64,000 nucleotides of DNA from an uncultured Clostridia bacterium (lineage in GTDB: Bacteria > Bacillota > Clostridia > TANB77 > CAG-508), in NCBI GenBank assembly GCA_944386365.1, contig CALXAT010000002.1:62001-126000 (forward strand), written 5' to 3'. The notes under the pieces are model-generated. The model made no database searches, was not told the DNA's origin, and was given only the letters and a program-made list of their open reading frames with translations. A program made the translations under genes and the position numbers. Of the stretch, positions 20,070 through 28,685 are shown piece by piece; position 1 is the first letter of the stretch; every line of letters starts with the position of its first letter.

Positions 20070-21170
20070 TTATTTTTTACTTTTACTTACTTCTTTTCTC
20101 TCTTCCTCTTCCTTTTCTTCATAAGCAAAATCTTTAAATGTTTTTGTCACTTCAATTTTGGATTTTCCTTGTTTAATTGTTTCATCTTGTTTTAAAACTA
20201 AATCGACATCATAATATTCTTTTAGTTTTTTTACATTTTCCTTTTTATGTCCAATCACATTATTGGCATCAATTGGATTAACCTTGACTTCTACTTCTTT
20301 TACTTTTACATTTAATCTTTTTATCTTTCCAACAATGGCATCATACCACATAGCAGATTCTACTAACTGTCTAAATGCTGGATGATATGGACCTGCGACT
20401 ACTTCACTCTTTTCTTGACTAGGATCTGCAATTTCATCTGTACTTTGTAAGCCTACTCGTATAATATCAATTTTTTTATCTGCAAACATTCTAACTAGTT
20501 CTTTACAAGTTTCGATCGCTTGTGGTAATGGCAATGGTTCATATGTGCCTTCTTTGTATTCTTGTTCTAATTTTGTATTTTTGACAACTAATACAGGATA
20601 GATTCTTACCATCTTAGGTTTTAATTTTATCAATGCTTTTGCTGTATTAATTTCATCTATTCTTGTACTTTCTGGTAAGCCTACCATCATTTGATGTCCT
20701 AATCTAAATCCATAGAATCGGATTAATTTTGATGCTTTTTTGACATCTTCAAATGTATGTCCTCTATTGGCTCTTTTTAAGATATAATTATTGGAAGATT
20801 GCACACCCAATTCAATGGTCTTTACTTTATATTTTTTTAATCTTTTTAAAATATTTTTATTAATACAATCTGGTCTAGTAGATATTCTGATACTTTCTAC
20901 TTTTCCCTTTTTTACATATTCATAGGCTAGTTCTAATAATTCATTTTGTAATGTTTCTTCTATTGCTGTAAAACTTCCTCCAAAAAATGCAATTTCAATT
21001 TGTGCTTCATCGTCTTTTATATGTTCTAGGTAATTATCTATTATTTTTTTAGCTTCTTCTTTCGTCATATTCTTTTTTTGACCACTGATAGATTTCTGAT
21101 TGCAAAAAATACAATCATTTGGGCATCCTAAATGTGGTACAAATATCGGTATTATGTATTGATGTTTCAT
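20070..21170 (-). CDS. Radical SAM protein, Elp3-like family
   Basis: 366 residues. The cluster-binding motif is C16-x3-C20-x2-C23 in LGCPNDCIFC, followed by FFGGSFTAI and the GVQSSNNYILKRANRGHT region seen in Elp3-like proteins. There is no acetyltransferase domain. In many Clostridia this gene follows rnc, as here (15 bases). A role in tRNA modification is plausible but unproven. Confidence 0.85.
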   Translation of the reverse strand: MKHQYIIPIFVPHLGCPNDCIFCNQKSISGQKKNMTKEEAKKIIDNYLEHIKDDEAQIEIAFFGGSFTAIEETLQNELLELAYEYVKKGKVESIRISTRPDCINKNILKRLKKYKVKTIELGVQSSNNYILKRANRGHTFEDVKKASKLIRFYGFRLGHQMMVGLPESTRIDEINTAKALIKLKPKMVRIYPVLVVKNTKLEQEYKEGTYEPLPLPQAIETCKELVRMFADKKIDIIRVGLQSTDEIADPSQEKSEVVAGPYHPAFRQLVESAMWYDAIVGKIKRLNVKVKEVEVKVNPIDANNVIGHKKENVKKLKEYYDVDLVLKQDETIKQGKSKIEVTKTFKDFAYEEKEEEERKEVSKSKK

Positions 21171-21185
21171 AGATTTACCTCTTTT

Positions 21186-21860
21186 CTATTTTAAATTTTC
21201 TAAAGCTTTTTTAGCTGCTTGCATTTCTGCACCTTTTTTGCTTTTTCCTTTTCCCCTCGCTAACACTTTACCATTAAATTTCACTTGTGCCTCAAAGCTC
21301 TTATCATGATCTGGTCCACTTTCATTTATAATCTCATATTCTATTTTGACATCTCCACCTTCTTGTAATTTCTCTTGTAATACAGTTTTATAATCTTTAT
21401 CTCCTACATGTGTACTTGCTTGTTCTATTTCATCTTTTAAATTTTCTATAATAAACTTATTTACTGGTTCTAATCCTCCATCTAAATACATTGCTGCAAT
21501 TACTGCTTCTACACTATCTGCTAAGATAGCTGGTCTTTTATTTCCCTCATTTTGTTTTTCTGATTTTCCTAGGTATAAATAATCTCCAAAGTGATGCTTT
21601 GTAGCAATCTTATACAAACTTTTTTCACAAACAACTGTTGCTCTAACCTTTGTCATTTCTCCTTCTTTTAAATTTGTATAATTTTTATATAAATATCTAC
21701 TTGATAAAAATTCTAAAATGCTATCTCCTAAGAACTCCAATTTTTCATTACTTTCTATATGTTTTTCATAAGCATAAGACGTATGGGTAAATGCTGTTTT
21801 TAATAATTCTTTATTTTTGAATGTATACCCTAATTCTTTTTCTACACTTTCTAAATTCAT
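21186..21860 (-). CDS. rnc: Ribonuclease III
   Basis: 224 residues. Catalytic motif NEKLEFLGDSILEFL (Glu42, Asp46) and the second acidic pair in ADSVEAVIAAMYLDGG; C-terminal double-stranded RNA-binding domain ending GKSKKGAEMQAAKKALENL. It processes rRNA and cuts sense-antisense duplexes, which is relevant to the small RNAs at 27.4-28.1 kb. Confidence 0.96.
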   Translation of the reverse strand: MNLESVEKELGYTFKNKELLKTAFTHTSYAYEKHIESNEKLEFLGDSILEFLSSRYLYKNYTNLKEGEMTKVRATVVCEKSLYKIATKHHFGDYLYLGKSEKQNEGNKRPAILADSVEAVIAAMYLDGGLEPVNKFIIENLKDEIEQASTHVGDKDYKTVLQEKLQEGGDVKIEYEIINESGPDHDKSFEAQVKFNGKVLARGKGKSKKGAEMQAAKKALENLK

Positions 21861-21960
21861 GTTTTCTTATCCTTCCCTTCTAAGTCAACTTCAGTTTTGA
21901 AAAGAATTGGTATTTTTCAATTATTTTCTAAACTTTCACTTCTTATTTTTTCACGTTTCT

Positions 21961-21988
21961 ATTATATACTATTTTATGGAATTTGCAA
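21961..21988 (-). promoter_or_regulatory. Candidate promoter of rnc
   Basis: Minus strand TTGCAA, 16 bases, TATAAT, about 100 bases before the rnc start. Confidence 0.5.
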
Positions 21989-22056
21989 GCAATTTAAGGA
22001 TTTATTCATCTATTTTTAGAAATTTTTTCTACTTTGTTCTTTTTTATATTTTTTTG

Positions 22057-22085
22057 TAGACAAGTTCTTTTTGTTATTGTATAAT
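22057..22085 (+). promoter_or_regulatory. Sigma-A promoter of the glucosaminidase operon
   Basis: TAGACA and TATAAT are separated by exactly 17 bases, 37 bases before the chosen start codon. Confidence 0.75.
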
Positions 22086-22121
22086 AGGGATGTAGAATTT
22101 TATGAAAGTGAGGAAATTAAG

Positions 22122-23534
22122 ATGTTAGATGATAAAAATAACTCTATGAATAAAAATCAAGATAATAGAAATTTGTCTGATGTTTTTAGAGAGTTACAAG
22201 AAATTCGATATTCTCAAACAAATCAAGCAAATACAACTTCGAAATCAAAGACAAATAAACAAGCTAGACCAAAAGCTAAAGTTTCTTTCATTGAGAATAA
22301 TAATGTATCGTTTGATAATAAAAAAGGGGTCAAGCTTTCTAATTTAATCATTGTTTTTGTTATACTCGTTTTAGTAATTATCGCTATTTTTCCATTGAAT
22401 GTATTTTCAGTAGAAACTAGCTCAAATGAAGATAATTCTGATGAAGTTGTAGAAACAGCATCTATTCCTACAGATATAGAAATCAATAGAAAAGCTTTAA
22501 ATATGCAAAAAATTATCTCTGAAAACGCAAGTTTTGAAAAAGTAAAAGAACAAGTTTCTGAAGAAAGAGAAATTGAATATGAAGTTCAAACACAACAAAA
22601 TGCAACACTTCCAAGAGGAGAACAAGTCGTTTTACAAGAAGGTGTTATGGGAAAAGAAAATGTTTCTTTAGTAAAAACTTATGAAAATGGAGAATTTATA
22701 GAAGAAATTATTTTAGCCAAAGAAACCATTGAAGAACCAACGCCTGAAATCTTAGATATTGGAACTTCTGATTTCTTAGCAGATTTAAATATACATATTG
22801 GTGATACTGTTTATTTAAATAAAAATGCAACATTAAGAAAGGAACCTTCTGAAGATTCAGAAGAAGTTGCAGAAATTAAAAATTATTTAGATGTTAAACT
22901 TCTTGAATTACCAAATGAAGATTGGTGTAAAGTATCTTTTGATTCTATTGAAGGTTATCTACCAACAGATGTATTAACATCCGCTTCTAAGACACCAAGC
23001 ATTATAGAGAAAAATAGAATTCAAAGAATTTTAATTAATGTTAACATTGACATGCAATTAAATAAATCTACTGGTCTAACTTTAAAAGATTATCAAAAAA
23101 TCTTTAAAGATTTACCAAATGATACAAATGGAATTTTTGAAAAAAATGCTGAAGTTTTTTATAACATGGACAAGAAGTATAATGTAAATGGTATCTTCAT
23201 CGCTTCTATCGCTATACATGAAAGTGCATGGGGTACATCACAAATTGCTAATGATAAAAATAACTTATTTGGTTATGGCTCTTATGATGAAACACCTTAT
23301 GAATCATCTTATGATTTTACTTCATTTGCAGATGGAATTGAAACGGTAACCAAATCATTAGTTAAATATTATTTAAACCCTGCTGGAACCAAAATATATG
23401 ATGGAGAAACCGCAAGCGCATGGTATTATAATGGACCTACTCTAGAAGGTGTTAACCAAAGATATGCAAGTGATCCAGATTGGCATACAAAAGTTTATTC
23501 TTATATGGAAATGTTATATAATAGACTTAGCTAA
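22122..23534 (+). CDS. Membrane-anchored SH3 and glucosaminidase cell-wall hydrolase
   Basis: 470 residues from ATG 22122 (GAGGAAATTAAG upstream); an earlier in-frame start at 22071 lies at the promoter. Cytoplasmic polar head, one membrane helix (about residues 75-95), coiled linker, an SH3-like domain around GDTVYLNKNATLRKEPS, and a C-terminal glucosaminidase domain with IAIHESAWGTS and NNLFGYG (catalytic Glu in HES). It probably cuts N-acetylglucosaminyl bonds in peptidoglycan from the outer membrane face. Confidence 0.88.
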   Translation: MLDDKNNSMNKNQDNRNLSDVFRELQEIRYSQTNQANTTSKSKTNKQARPKAKVSFIENNNVSFDNKKGVKLSNLIIVFVILVLVIIAIFPLNVFSVETSSNEDNSDEVVETASIPTDIEINRKALNMQKIISENASFEKVKEQVSEEREIEYEVQTQQNATLPRGEQVVLQEGVMGKENVSLVKTYENGEFIEEIILAKETIEEPTPEILDIGTSDFLADLNIHIGDTVYLNKNATLRKEPSEDSEEVAEIKNYLDVKLLELPNEDWCKVSFDSIEGYLPTDVLTSASKTPSIIEKNRIQRILINVNIDMQLNKSTGLTLKDYQKIFKDLPNDTNGIFEKNAEVFYNMDKKYNVNGIFIASIAIHESAWGTSQIANDKNNLFGYGSYDETPYESSYDFTSFADGIETVTKSLVKYYLNPAGTKIYDGETASAWYYNGPTLEGVNQRYASDPDWHTKVYSYMEMLYNRLS

Positions 23535-23546
23535 AAGGAGTCATTT

Positions 23547-24383
23547 ATGAAAAAGATTAAAATTAAACATCATAAAATTGTTTTTACAATTTTGATATTA
23601 ATATTATGTGTATTATCATTTTTATACTATGATTTAATTTTTAAAGCAAGTTATGCAAAAGATGAATTTACAAACCAAGTCGTAAAAGTTGCTGAACAAA
23701 ATGAAAATCCAATATTTAAAATTCAAAAGATTATTGTATATAGTAGTGCAAATGCAATAGATAAAAGTGAAAACGAATCTTTACAAGATTTAAGTATATT
23801 GCAATATAGCGATATTGCAATATACTTAGATAATACAAGTACCGTTTATGATATTACAAATGAAAATACCGTAAAAGAATTATATATTGATAATATTAGT
23901 ATATCTACAGGTTCTGATAAAGGACATCAATATGTGAATTATAAAAATGCATTAGACTTTGCAAAATATAAGGAAATTGAAGAATCTAATAGTGATAAAA
24001 TCGAATATCATATTGTCAATACTAATGATGAAAATAATAATACAGACTATTCAACTCCAACTTTTTATGCAGATTGTTCTAATCCAATTACTTTAGAATA
24101 CATGAATCAAGATATTTTAACAAATTATGCTGCTTCATCTGATTCAAACACAATTTCATTTAATGGAAAGGTATTAGAAGAAGCTGGAATTGATTTAAAT
24201 GATATTAATTATACATTAAATTTCACAATTAATATTGTAAATAATCTAAATGAAAAATTCATTTGTCCTGTTAGACTTAATGTTGATTTAAGTGGAAATG
24301 ATGGTGGTATTTATAAAGGATATAAGTATGATAATACATCTGTTGCAGGATATGAATATAATTTTATTAAGATTGTAAAATAA
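23547..24383 (+). CDS. Exported protein of unknown function, cotranscribed with the hydrolase
   Basis: 278 residues; N-terminal membrane anchor (about residues 10-30) then a polar, Asn/Asp-rich outside domain. It starts 12 bases after the glucosaminidase with AAAAGGAG upstream, and the pair ends in a shared terminator. No known domain recognised. Confidence 0.7.
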   Translation: MKKIKIKHHKIVFTILILILCVLSFLYYDLIFKASYAKDEFTNQVVKVAEQNENPIFKIQKIIVYSSANAIDKSENESLQDLSILQYSDIAIYLDNTSTVYDITNENTVKELYIDNISISTGSDKGHQYVNYKNALDFAKYKEIEESNSDKIEYHIVNTNDENNNTDYSTPTFYADCSNPITLEYMNQDILTNYAASSDSNTISFNGKVLEEAGIDLNDINYTLNFTINIVNNLNEKFICPVRLNVDLSGNDGGIYKGYKYDNTSVAGYEYNFIKIVK

Positions 24384-24403
24384 AAATTTAAAATTGCTAT
24401 AGC

Positions 24404-24440
24404 AAAAAGAAACCAAGTATTAAATACTTAGTTTCTTTTT
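24404..24440. terminator. Bidirectional terminator between converging operons
   Basis: AAAAAGAAAC-C-AAGTAT, loop TAA, ATACTT-A-GTTTCTTTTT: a 16-bp stem with one mismatch, with A-run and T-run on the two sides. It serves the plus-strand hydrolase operon and the minus-strand metal-efflux operon. Confidence 0.9.
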
Positions 24441-24446
24441 TTGCCT

Positions 24447-26309
24447 TTATTTCAATGCTCTAAATGAATTAAATACTGCTAAAACCGTTACCCCTACATC
24501 GGCAAAAACTGCTGCCCACATAGAAGCGAATCCAAAAGCACTTAATAGTAAAACCCCTATTTTTACAATTAATGCAAAAATAATATTTTGGTATACAATT
24601 TTTAATGTTTTTCTTGAGATTTTGATGGCTGTTGCAATCTTTGATGGTTCATCCGTCATAATAACAATATCTGCTGCTTCTATAGCCGCATCTGAACCTA
24701 ATCCTCCCATTGCAATTCCAACATCTGCTCTTGCTAATACTGGTGCATCATTGATACCATCACCAATAAAAGCTAATTTTGCTTCTTCATTTTTATTTTT
24801 CAATAATTCTTCTAATTTATCTACCTTATCTGCTGGAAGCAATTCACTATATACTTCATCTAAATGCAATTCTTGATTTGCTTTTTCTGCAGCCTCTTTA
24901 TTATCCCCTGTTAACATGACTGTCTTTTTTACACCCACATTTTTTAATGCTTGAATTGCTTTTTTAGAATCTTCTTTAATTTTATCACTAATCAAAATAT
25001 ATCCCGCATATTGTTTATCAATAGCTACATATACAACCGTTCCAATTGCATCTACTAGATTTATATTCTTTAAACCTAATGTTTCCATTAGTTTCATATT
25101 TCCGCAAGCAATTTCTTTATTATCAATCTTACTAATAATTCCTTTTCCAGCAACCTCTTGACTATCTACAATTCTATTTTTATCAATTTCTTTGCCATAA
25201 GCATTTTGTATAGCATTTGATATTGGATGGTTTGAATAGCTCTCACAATAAGCCGCTAATTCTAATAAATCGTCTTTTTCTATTCCATTTTCATTTACAA
25301 TCTTTTGTACTTCAAAAACACCTTCTGTTAAAGTTCCTGTTTTATCAAATACTGCAATTTCCGTTTTAGATAATAACTCTAAATAATTACTGCCTTTTAC
25401 TAATATACCTTTTTTAGATGCAGCTCCTATTCCGCTAAAGAAACTAAGTGGAACAGAAATTACTAATGCACATGGACATGATACCACTAAAAATGTAAGT
25501 GCTCTATACACCCATTCTAATATGTCTGTTTTGGTTACCATTGCTGGAATAAAAGCTATCACTAATGCTAAAAACACAACGATTGGTGTATAATATTTTG
25601 AAAATTTTGTAATGAAATTTTCTGTTTTGGCCTTTTTATTTGTTGCATTTTCAACTAAATCTAATATTTTACTTACAGTAGATTCTCCAAATTCTTTTTC
25701 TACCTTAACTTCTAACACACCATTTAAATTAATACATCCACTTAATATATTGTCATTCACTTTTACTTCTCTCGGAACAGATTCTCCCGTCAATGCAGAT
25801 GTATCTAACATAGAATTCCCCTCTGTTACAATTCCATCTAATGGAATCTTTTCTCCTGGTTTTATAACAATGGTATCTCCAATTTTTACTTCTTCAGGTG
25901 ATTTTTTTTCTATATTTCCATTAATCTTCAAATTTGCATAATCTGGTCTAATATCCATTAAACTGGCAATGGATTTTCTAGATTTTTTTACCGCATAACT
26001 TTGGAAATATTCTCCTACTTGATAAAATAACATAACAGCTACTGCTTCAGGAAACTCTTGGATTGCAAAAGCACCAATAGTCGCAATACTCATTAAAAAG
26101 TTTTCATCAAAGAATTCTCCATGAAAAATATTAATCACTGCCTTTTTTATAACGTCAAATCCAACAATTAGATAACTTAAAATATATAATATAATCTGTA
26201 TAATAGATATCACATTTTCATCTACATTGATAAACTGTATTTTTCCTATGACTATAGCTATAACAAAAATGATAGCTGCAATAATAATTTTTCTTAATCT
26301 CTTTTTCAT
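24447..26309 (-). CDS. Heavy-metal P1B-type ATPase (CadA/ZntA group)
   Basis: 620 residues. Membrane CPC motif in VVSCPCALV, phosphorylation site DKTGT, SNHPIS, TGES and GDGINDAP are all present, with paired N-terminal and C-terminal helices. The CPC with a Cd/Zn-type operon suggests export of Zn, Cd or Pb. The usual N-terminal HMA domain is absent and is instead encoded separately just upstream. Confidence 0.93.
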   Translation of the reverse strand: MKKRLRKIIIAAIIFVIAIVIGKIQFINVDENVISIIQIILYILSYLIVGFDVIKKAVINIFHGEFFDENFLMSIATIGAFAIQEFPEAVAVMLFYQVGEYFQSYAVKKSRKSIASLMDIRPDYANLKINGNIEKKSPEEVKIGDTIVIKPGEKIPLDGIVTEGNSMLDTSALTGESVPREVKVNDNILSGCINLNGVLEVKVEKEFGESTVSKILDLVENATNKKAKTENFITKFSKYYTPIVVFLALVIAFIPAMVTKTDILEWVYRALTFLVVSCPCALVISVPLSFFSGIGAASKKGILVKGSNYLELLSKTEIAVFDKTGTLTEGVFEVQKIVNENGIEKDDLLELAAYCESYSNHPISNAIQNAYGKEIDKNRIVDSQEVAGKGIISKIDNKEIACGNMKLMETLGLKNINLVDAIGTVVYVAIDKQYAGYILISDKIKEDSKKAIQALKNVGVKKTVMLTGDNKEAAEKANQELHLDEVYSELLPADKVDKLEELLKNKNEEAKLAFIGDGINDAPVLARADVGIAMGGLGSDAAIEAADIVIMTDEPSKIATAIKISRKTLKIVYQNIIFALIVKIGVLLLSAFGFASMWAAVFADVGVTVLAVFNSFRALK

Positions 26310-26324
26310 TTGGTCACCTCTTTT

Positions 26325-26546
26325 TTAAACTTCTTTTAAAGTTGTATCTGGTTCAATTTTTCTTACTACTTTTTTGATTTCTTTTTCAATCTCTTTTTCT
26401 TTTTCATCTTCAAATTCTACAATCATTTTTTCTGTCACAAAACTTACGGAACATTCTTTAACACCTTCTATATGGCTAACCCCTTCTTCTATCTTTGCTG
26501 CACAATTCGCACAATCTAAATCTTCTAGTCTATAATTCTTTTTCAT
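26325..26546 (-). CDS. Free-standing heavy-metal-associated (HMA) domain protein
   Basis: 73 residues, ferredoxin-like HMA fold with metal-binding CxxC in LDCANCAAKIE. It lies 15 bases before the P-type ATPase gene and probably supplies metal to it. Confidence 0.9.
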   Translation of the reverse strand: MKKNYRLEDLDCANCAAKIEEGVSHIEGVKECSVSFVTEKMIVEFEDEKEKEIEKEIKKVVRKIEPDTTLKEV

Positions 26547-26559
26547 GATAAATCCCTCC

Positions 26560-26922
26560 TCATTCTTTATTTATCGTATGTAAAATACCATTTTCTATAA
26601 TATGACGTGTACAGGTATCTGCTAATGAATAATATACATTTTTACCATCTCTTCGATATTTTACTAAATTTGCTTCTTTTAATACTCTTAACTGATGTGA
26701 AATTGCTGATTTTGTCATATTCGTTAATACAGCTAAATCACATACACACATTTCATGAACATCTAATGCCCATAATATTTTTATCTTTGTATCATCACTA
26801 AAGATTTTATAAAAATTCGTTAAGGCATCTATTTTTTTATCAGATAACATATGACTTTTTACAGTATCAACCACGTCTTGATGAATACTATTACAGTCAC
26901 ATGTCTCAATTCTTGCTACCAT
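26560..26922 (-). CDS. ArsR/SmtB-family metal sensor repressor (CadC/CmtR-like)
   Basis: 120 residues from ATG 26922, chosen because AAAGGAGAAAAAT precedes it. N-terminal C8-x-C10 and helix-3 C59-x-C61 in HEMCVCDL form a CadC-like site; recognition helix MTKSAISHQLRVLK. The C-terminal site (DTCTRHII...ILH) has a Cys in place of the usual His. It should release the operators at 26946-26998 when Cd, Pb or Zn binds. Confidence 0.92.
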   Translation of the reverse strand: MVARIETCDCNSIHQDVVDTVKSHMLSDKKIDALTNFYKIFSDDTKIKILWALDVHEMCVCDLAVLTNMTKSAISHQLRVLKEANLVKYRRDGKNVYYSLADTCTRHIIENGILHTINKE

Positions 26923-26945
26923 ATTTTTCTCCTTTCTATGTACAG

Positions 26946-27005
26946 TTGAATGTGTATTCAATTATTCTTTACTATATTATAGTTGAATCTTTATTCAATT
27001 GTCAA
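26946..27005 (-). promoter_or_regulatory. Metal-efflux promoter with two ArsR-type operators
   Basis: Minus strand TTGACA (27005-27000), 18 bases, TATAAT (26981-26976). Two copies of the palindrome TTGAAT-N4-ATTCAA lie at 26946-26961 and 26983-26998: the upstream one fills the promoter spacer and the other lies just downstream of the start point. This fits double repression. Confidence 0.85.
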
Positions 27006-27106
27006 CACTATTTATAAATTTTATTAACAAATTTATTATATTTATATCTTGTAAGTTTTTTTGTATAAAATATGAAGATATTATAAGATTAAAAAATATG
27101 GGAATA

Positions 27107-27351
27107 ATGAAAAGAGAGTTAATTACATTACAAGATGAACTTTCATTTGATATAGAGAATAATTTAGTAAAATTTATAAAGAAAAAAAACAAAGGTCTTT
27201 TAAACTTACCTCACTAGCTAATTTTTATAGATTTACACATATTGGAATGGAAATAATAAACTTAATAGAAATTGCTGATATGGGAGACCAATTTATAAAG
27301 TTAGAAAAAGCTCTTAATTCTGAATATTCTATGGTGTTGGAATACAAATAA
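27107..27351 (+). pseudogene. Small gene of unknown function broken in an A8 run
   Basis: Frame one runs from ATG 27107 and stops at 27217; the next frame continues without stop to 27351 as KQRSFKLTSLANFYRF and on. The frames join in the run of eight A near 27182, where loss of one A would give an about 80-residue protein. Unlike the six CGG sites there is no CGG here, so this looks like a plain indel. Confidence 0.35.
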
Positions 27352-27365
27352 ATTTCAAAATCCAT

Positions 27366-27394
27366 TTGACTTTTTCTAAAAATCTTTGTATAAT
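27366..27394 (+). promoter_or_regulatory. Strong promoter of the antisense RNA
   Basis: TTGACT, exactly 17 bases, TATAAT. Confidence 0.85.
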
Positions 27395-27400
27395 AAGTAT

Positions 27401-27483
27401 AGGAAATGGAGAAACCATAAAGTGGTTTGCCAGTTATATGTTTTAAAAACACATTGAACCGCCAAGTTACAGATGTGTTTTTT
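27401..27483 (+). ncRNA. Candidate type I antitoxin RNA
   Basis: An RNA of about 83 nucleotides is predicted from the promoter at 27366-27394 to the terminator at 27445-27482. It has no plausible coding sequence. Its 3' part is antisense to the 3' end of the toxin transcript from the other strand, and its loop is the exact complement of the loop in that transcript. This is the arrangement of par/Fst- and RatA/TxpA-like loci. Confidence 0.65.
27445..27482. terminator. Shared bidirectional terminator of toxin mRNA and antitoxin RNA
   Basis: Stem AAAAACACAT / ATGTGTTTTT with an 18-base loop. T-runs on both strands. Confidence 0.85.
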
Positions 27484-27488
27484 ATTGA

Positions 27489-27611
27489 CTATTTTTGTTT
27501 GCTAATAATTACAACTAACGCTATAACTAAGGCAAACGCAATGATAGTTGCTGATACTAGACCAACAAAAAGTAATTTTATTATTAATAATAATGCTTTT
27601 ATTTCTACCAT
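27489..27611 (-). CDS. Small hydrophobic peptide, probable type I toxin
   Basis: 40 residues starting MVEIKALLLIIKLLFVG and ending IISKQK: one membrane helix with a short basic tail, as in holin-like and TxpA/BsrG-type toxins. The ribosome site AGGAGG is paired with an upstream CCTCCT in a tight hairpin (loop ACATAAG on the mRNA), as in translationally masked toxin messages. A promoter TTGTTT, 17 bases, TATAGT lies upstream on the minus strand. Confidence 0.65.
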   Translation of the reverse strand: MVEIKALLLIIKLLFVGLVSATIIAFALVIALVVIISKQK

Positions 27612-27748
27612 ACGCCTCACCTCCTCTTATGTAGGAGGCAAACCACATCTGCTTATTCTCATTTCCTATGTTTTTCACTATACAACATTTTTTTGTAAAA
27701 AACAAGCGAACATGTAAAATTTTATCTATGAATATTATTTTGCAAAAT

Positions 27749-27791
27749 AAAAATCTTGTAACTCAATAATTTAAATAGCTACAAGATTTTT
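27749..27791. terminator. Bidirectional terminator near the left prophage end
   Basis: AAAAATCTTGTA / TACAAGATTTTT, 12-bp stem, 19-base loop, T-runs on both sides. Confidence 0.8.
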
Positions 27792-27877
27792 TTAATGGAG
27801 GCGACAATCATAAATCATCTCCAATTTTTGCCTTATTTATCATATTCTTATATTTTTTTAATGCAATTTTAATGCAA

Positions 27878-28015
27878 TTATTTTATCATTTTATTTATTA
27901 TATTTATTCTACATATATTATATACCTTAGTAAAAGTTTTTGTAAATAGTTTTATTATAATCCTTTCCTTCCAATTTAATTCTTTTTTTACTTCATTTAA
28001 TACTACATTTTTCAT
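27878..28015 (-). CDS. Small basic protein of unknown function
   Basis: 45 residues starting MKNVVLNEVKKELNWKERI, with AAAAGAGGTG before the ATG. Lys-rich and amphipathic, no membrane helix. It ends before the terminator at 27749-27791. Confidence 0.5.
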   Translation of the reverse strand: MKNVVLNEVKKELNWKERIIIKLFTKTFTKVYNICRINIINKMIK

Positions 28016-28037
28016 AAAAACACCTCTTTTAAAAAAT

Positions 28038-28144
28038 TTGACTAAAACTCTAAAATTGGTGTATACTAAAGATACATACTCTTTTTAGAGTTTGTTGTTT
28101 GATTTTGGAAGAGATAGTGGATTCGCAGTCAGCTATCTCTTTTC
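28038..28144 (+). ncRNA. Second candidate small RNA with promoter and terminator
   Basis: TTGACT (28038-28043), 18 bases, TATACT (28062-28067); then an ACTCT/AGAGT hairpin and a terminator AGAGATAG / CTATCTCT (28110-28140) followed by TTTTC. RNA of about 70 nucleotides. It is divergent from the 45-residue gene. No convincing peptide on this RNA. Confidence 0.5.
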
Positions 28145-28253
28145 TAATTAATAATATCACTTTTTTAGTATTAAAAGCATTATTGTTGTATTTTTGTAAT
28201 ATTATTAGTATTACATATATATGTTATATTTATTATATTTTATATAAGAAAAC

Positions 28254-28284
28254 AAGTCAAATCCACTTTCGACAAATTTGACTT
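28254..28284 (-). terminator. Probable terminator of the Spo0E-like gene
   Basis: AAGTCAAAT / ATTTGACTT perfect 9-bp stem, followed on the minus strand by GTTTTCTTAT. The loop contains TTCGACA. Confidence 0.55.
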
Positions 28285-28298
28285 ATAACCCTTATAAA

Positions 28299-28685
28299 TT
28301 AAGAGAAAAATTTTTTTAAATAATTATATTCCAATTCTATTTCTACTTTTTCTTTTAACTTTTTCCAATTTTTTTTTGAAATATATTCTATACTTTTTGC
28401 AGATAAATAGCCATAATTTTTAGCGTAATGATTCCATTCTTGTACAGTTGGAAAACCAAAATCTTTACTAACTTTTAGTAGATTATAATATGAATTTAAG
28501 TAGTCTTTTCTTGTTTTACTATTTATAGAGTAGTCTAAATTATTTTCTTCTTTTAAATATTTGTTAATTAAATTATCTAATATTAAACTAATCTCTCTAA
28601 CCTCTCTAGAATTTATGCCATATATATCTATATTTTTATATAGCAGTTTTCGGTATTTTTTTATTTTTCCTAATAAATTTTCCAT
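28299..28685 (-). CDS. Spo0E-like phosphatase domain fused to a WxxYA repeat-like module
   Basis: 128 residues, ATG 28685 behind GGAGATTAA. Residues 1-46 match the Spo0E family: LLGKIKKYRKLLYKNI, then SREVREISLILDNLINKY, corresponding to the family's S/T-x-E-V...S-x-x-LD-x-LI pattern. Such proteins dephosphorylate Spo0A~P and block sporulation. The C-terminal half (VQEWNHYAKNYGYLSAKSI) resembles a module in the upstream gene 28636-28950, which it overlaps by 50 bases. Family assignment is from memory. Confidence 0.55.
   Translation of the reverse strand: MENLLGKIKKYRKLLYKNIDIYGINSREVREISLILDNLINKYLKEENNLDYSINSKTRKDYLNSYYNLLKVSKDFGFPTVQEWNHYAKNYGYLSAKSIEYISKKNWKKLKEKVEIELEYNYLKKFFS

Noticed and set aside
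27107..27351. Seventh CGG-type shift
   Set aside because: The break is in an A8 run and has no CGG; treated as an ordinary indel.
27502..27705. 67-residue minus-strand frame across the toxin region
   Set aside because: No ribosome site and no sensible composition; the 40-residue hydrophobic frame has the masked AGGAGG.
28225..28270. Minus-strand promoter TTGACT-17-TATAAT
   Set aside because: The TTGACT is one arm of the hairpin at 28254-28284, more likely a terminator; kept open but not called.
28099..28281. 60-residue hydrophobic plus-strand frame
   Set aside because: TTG start, no ribosome site, and it runs through a terminator hairpin.
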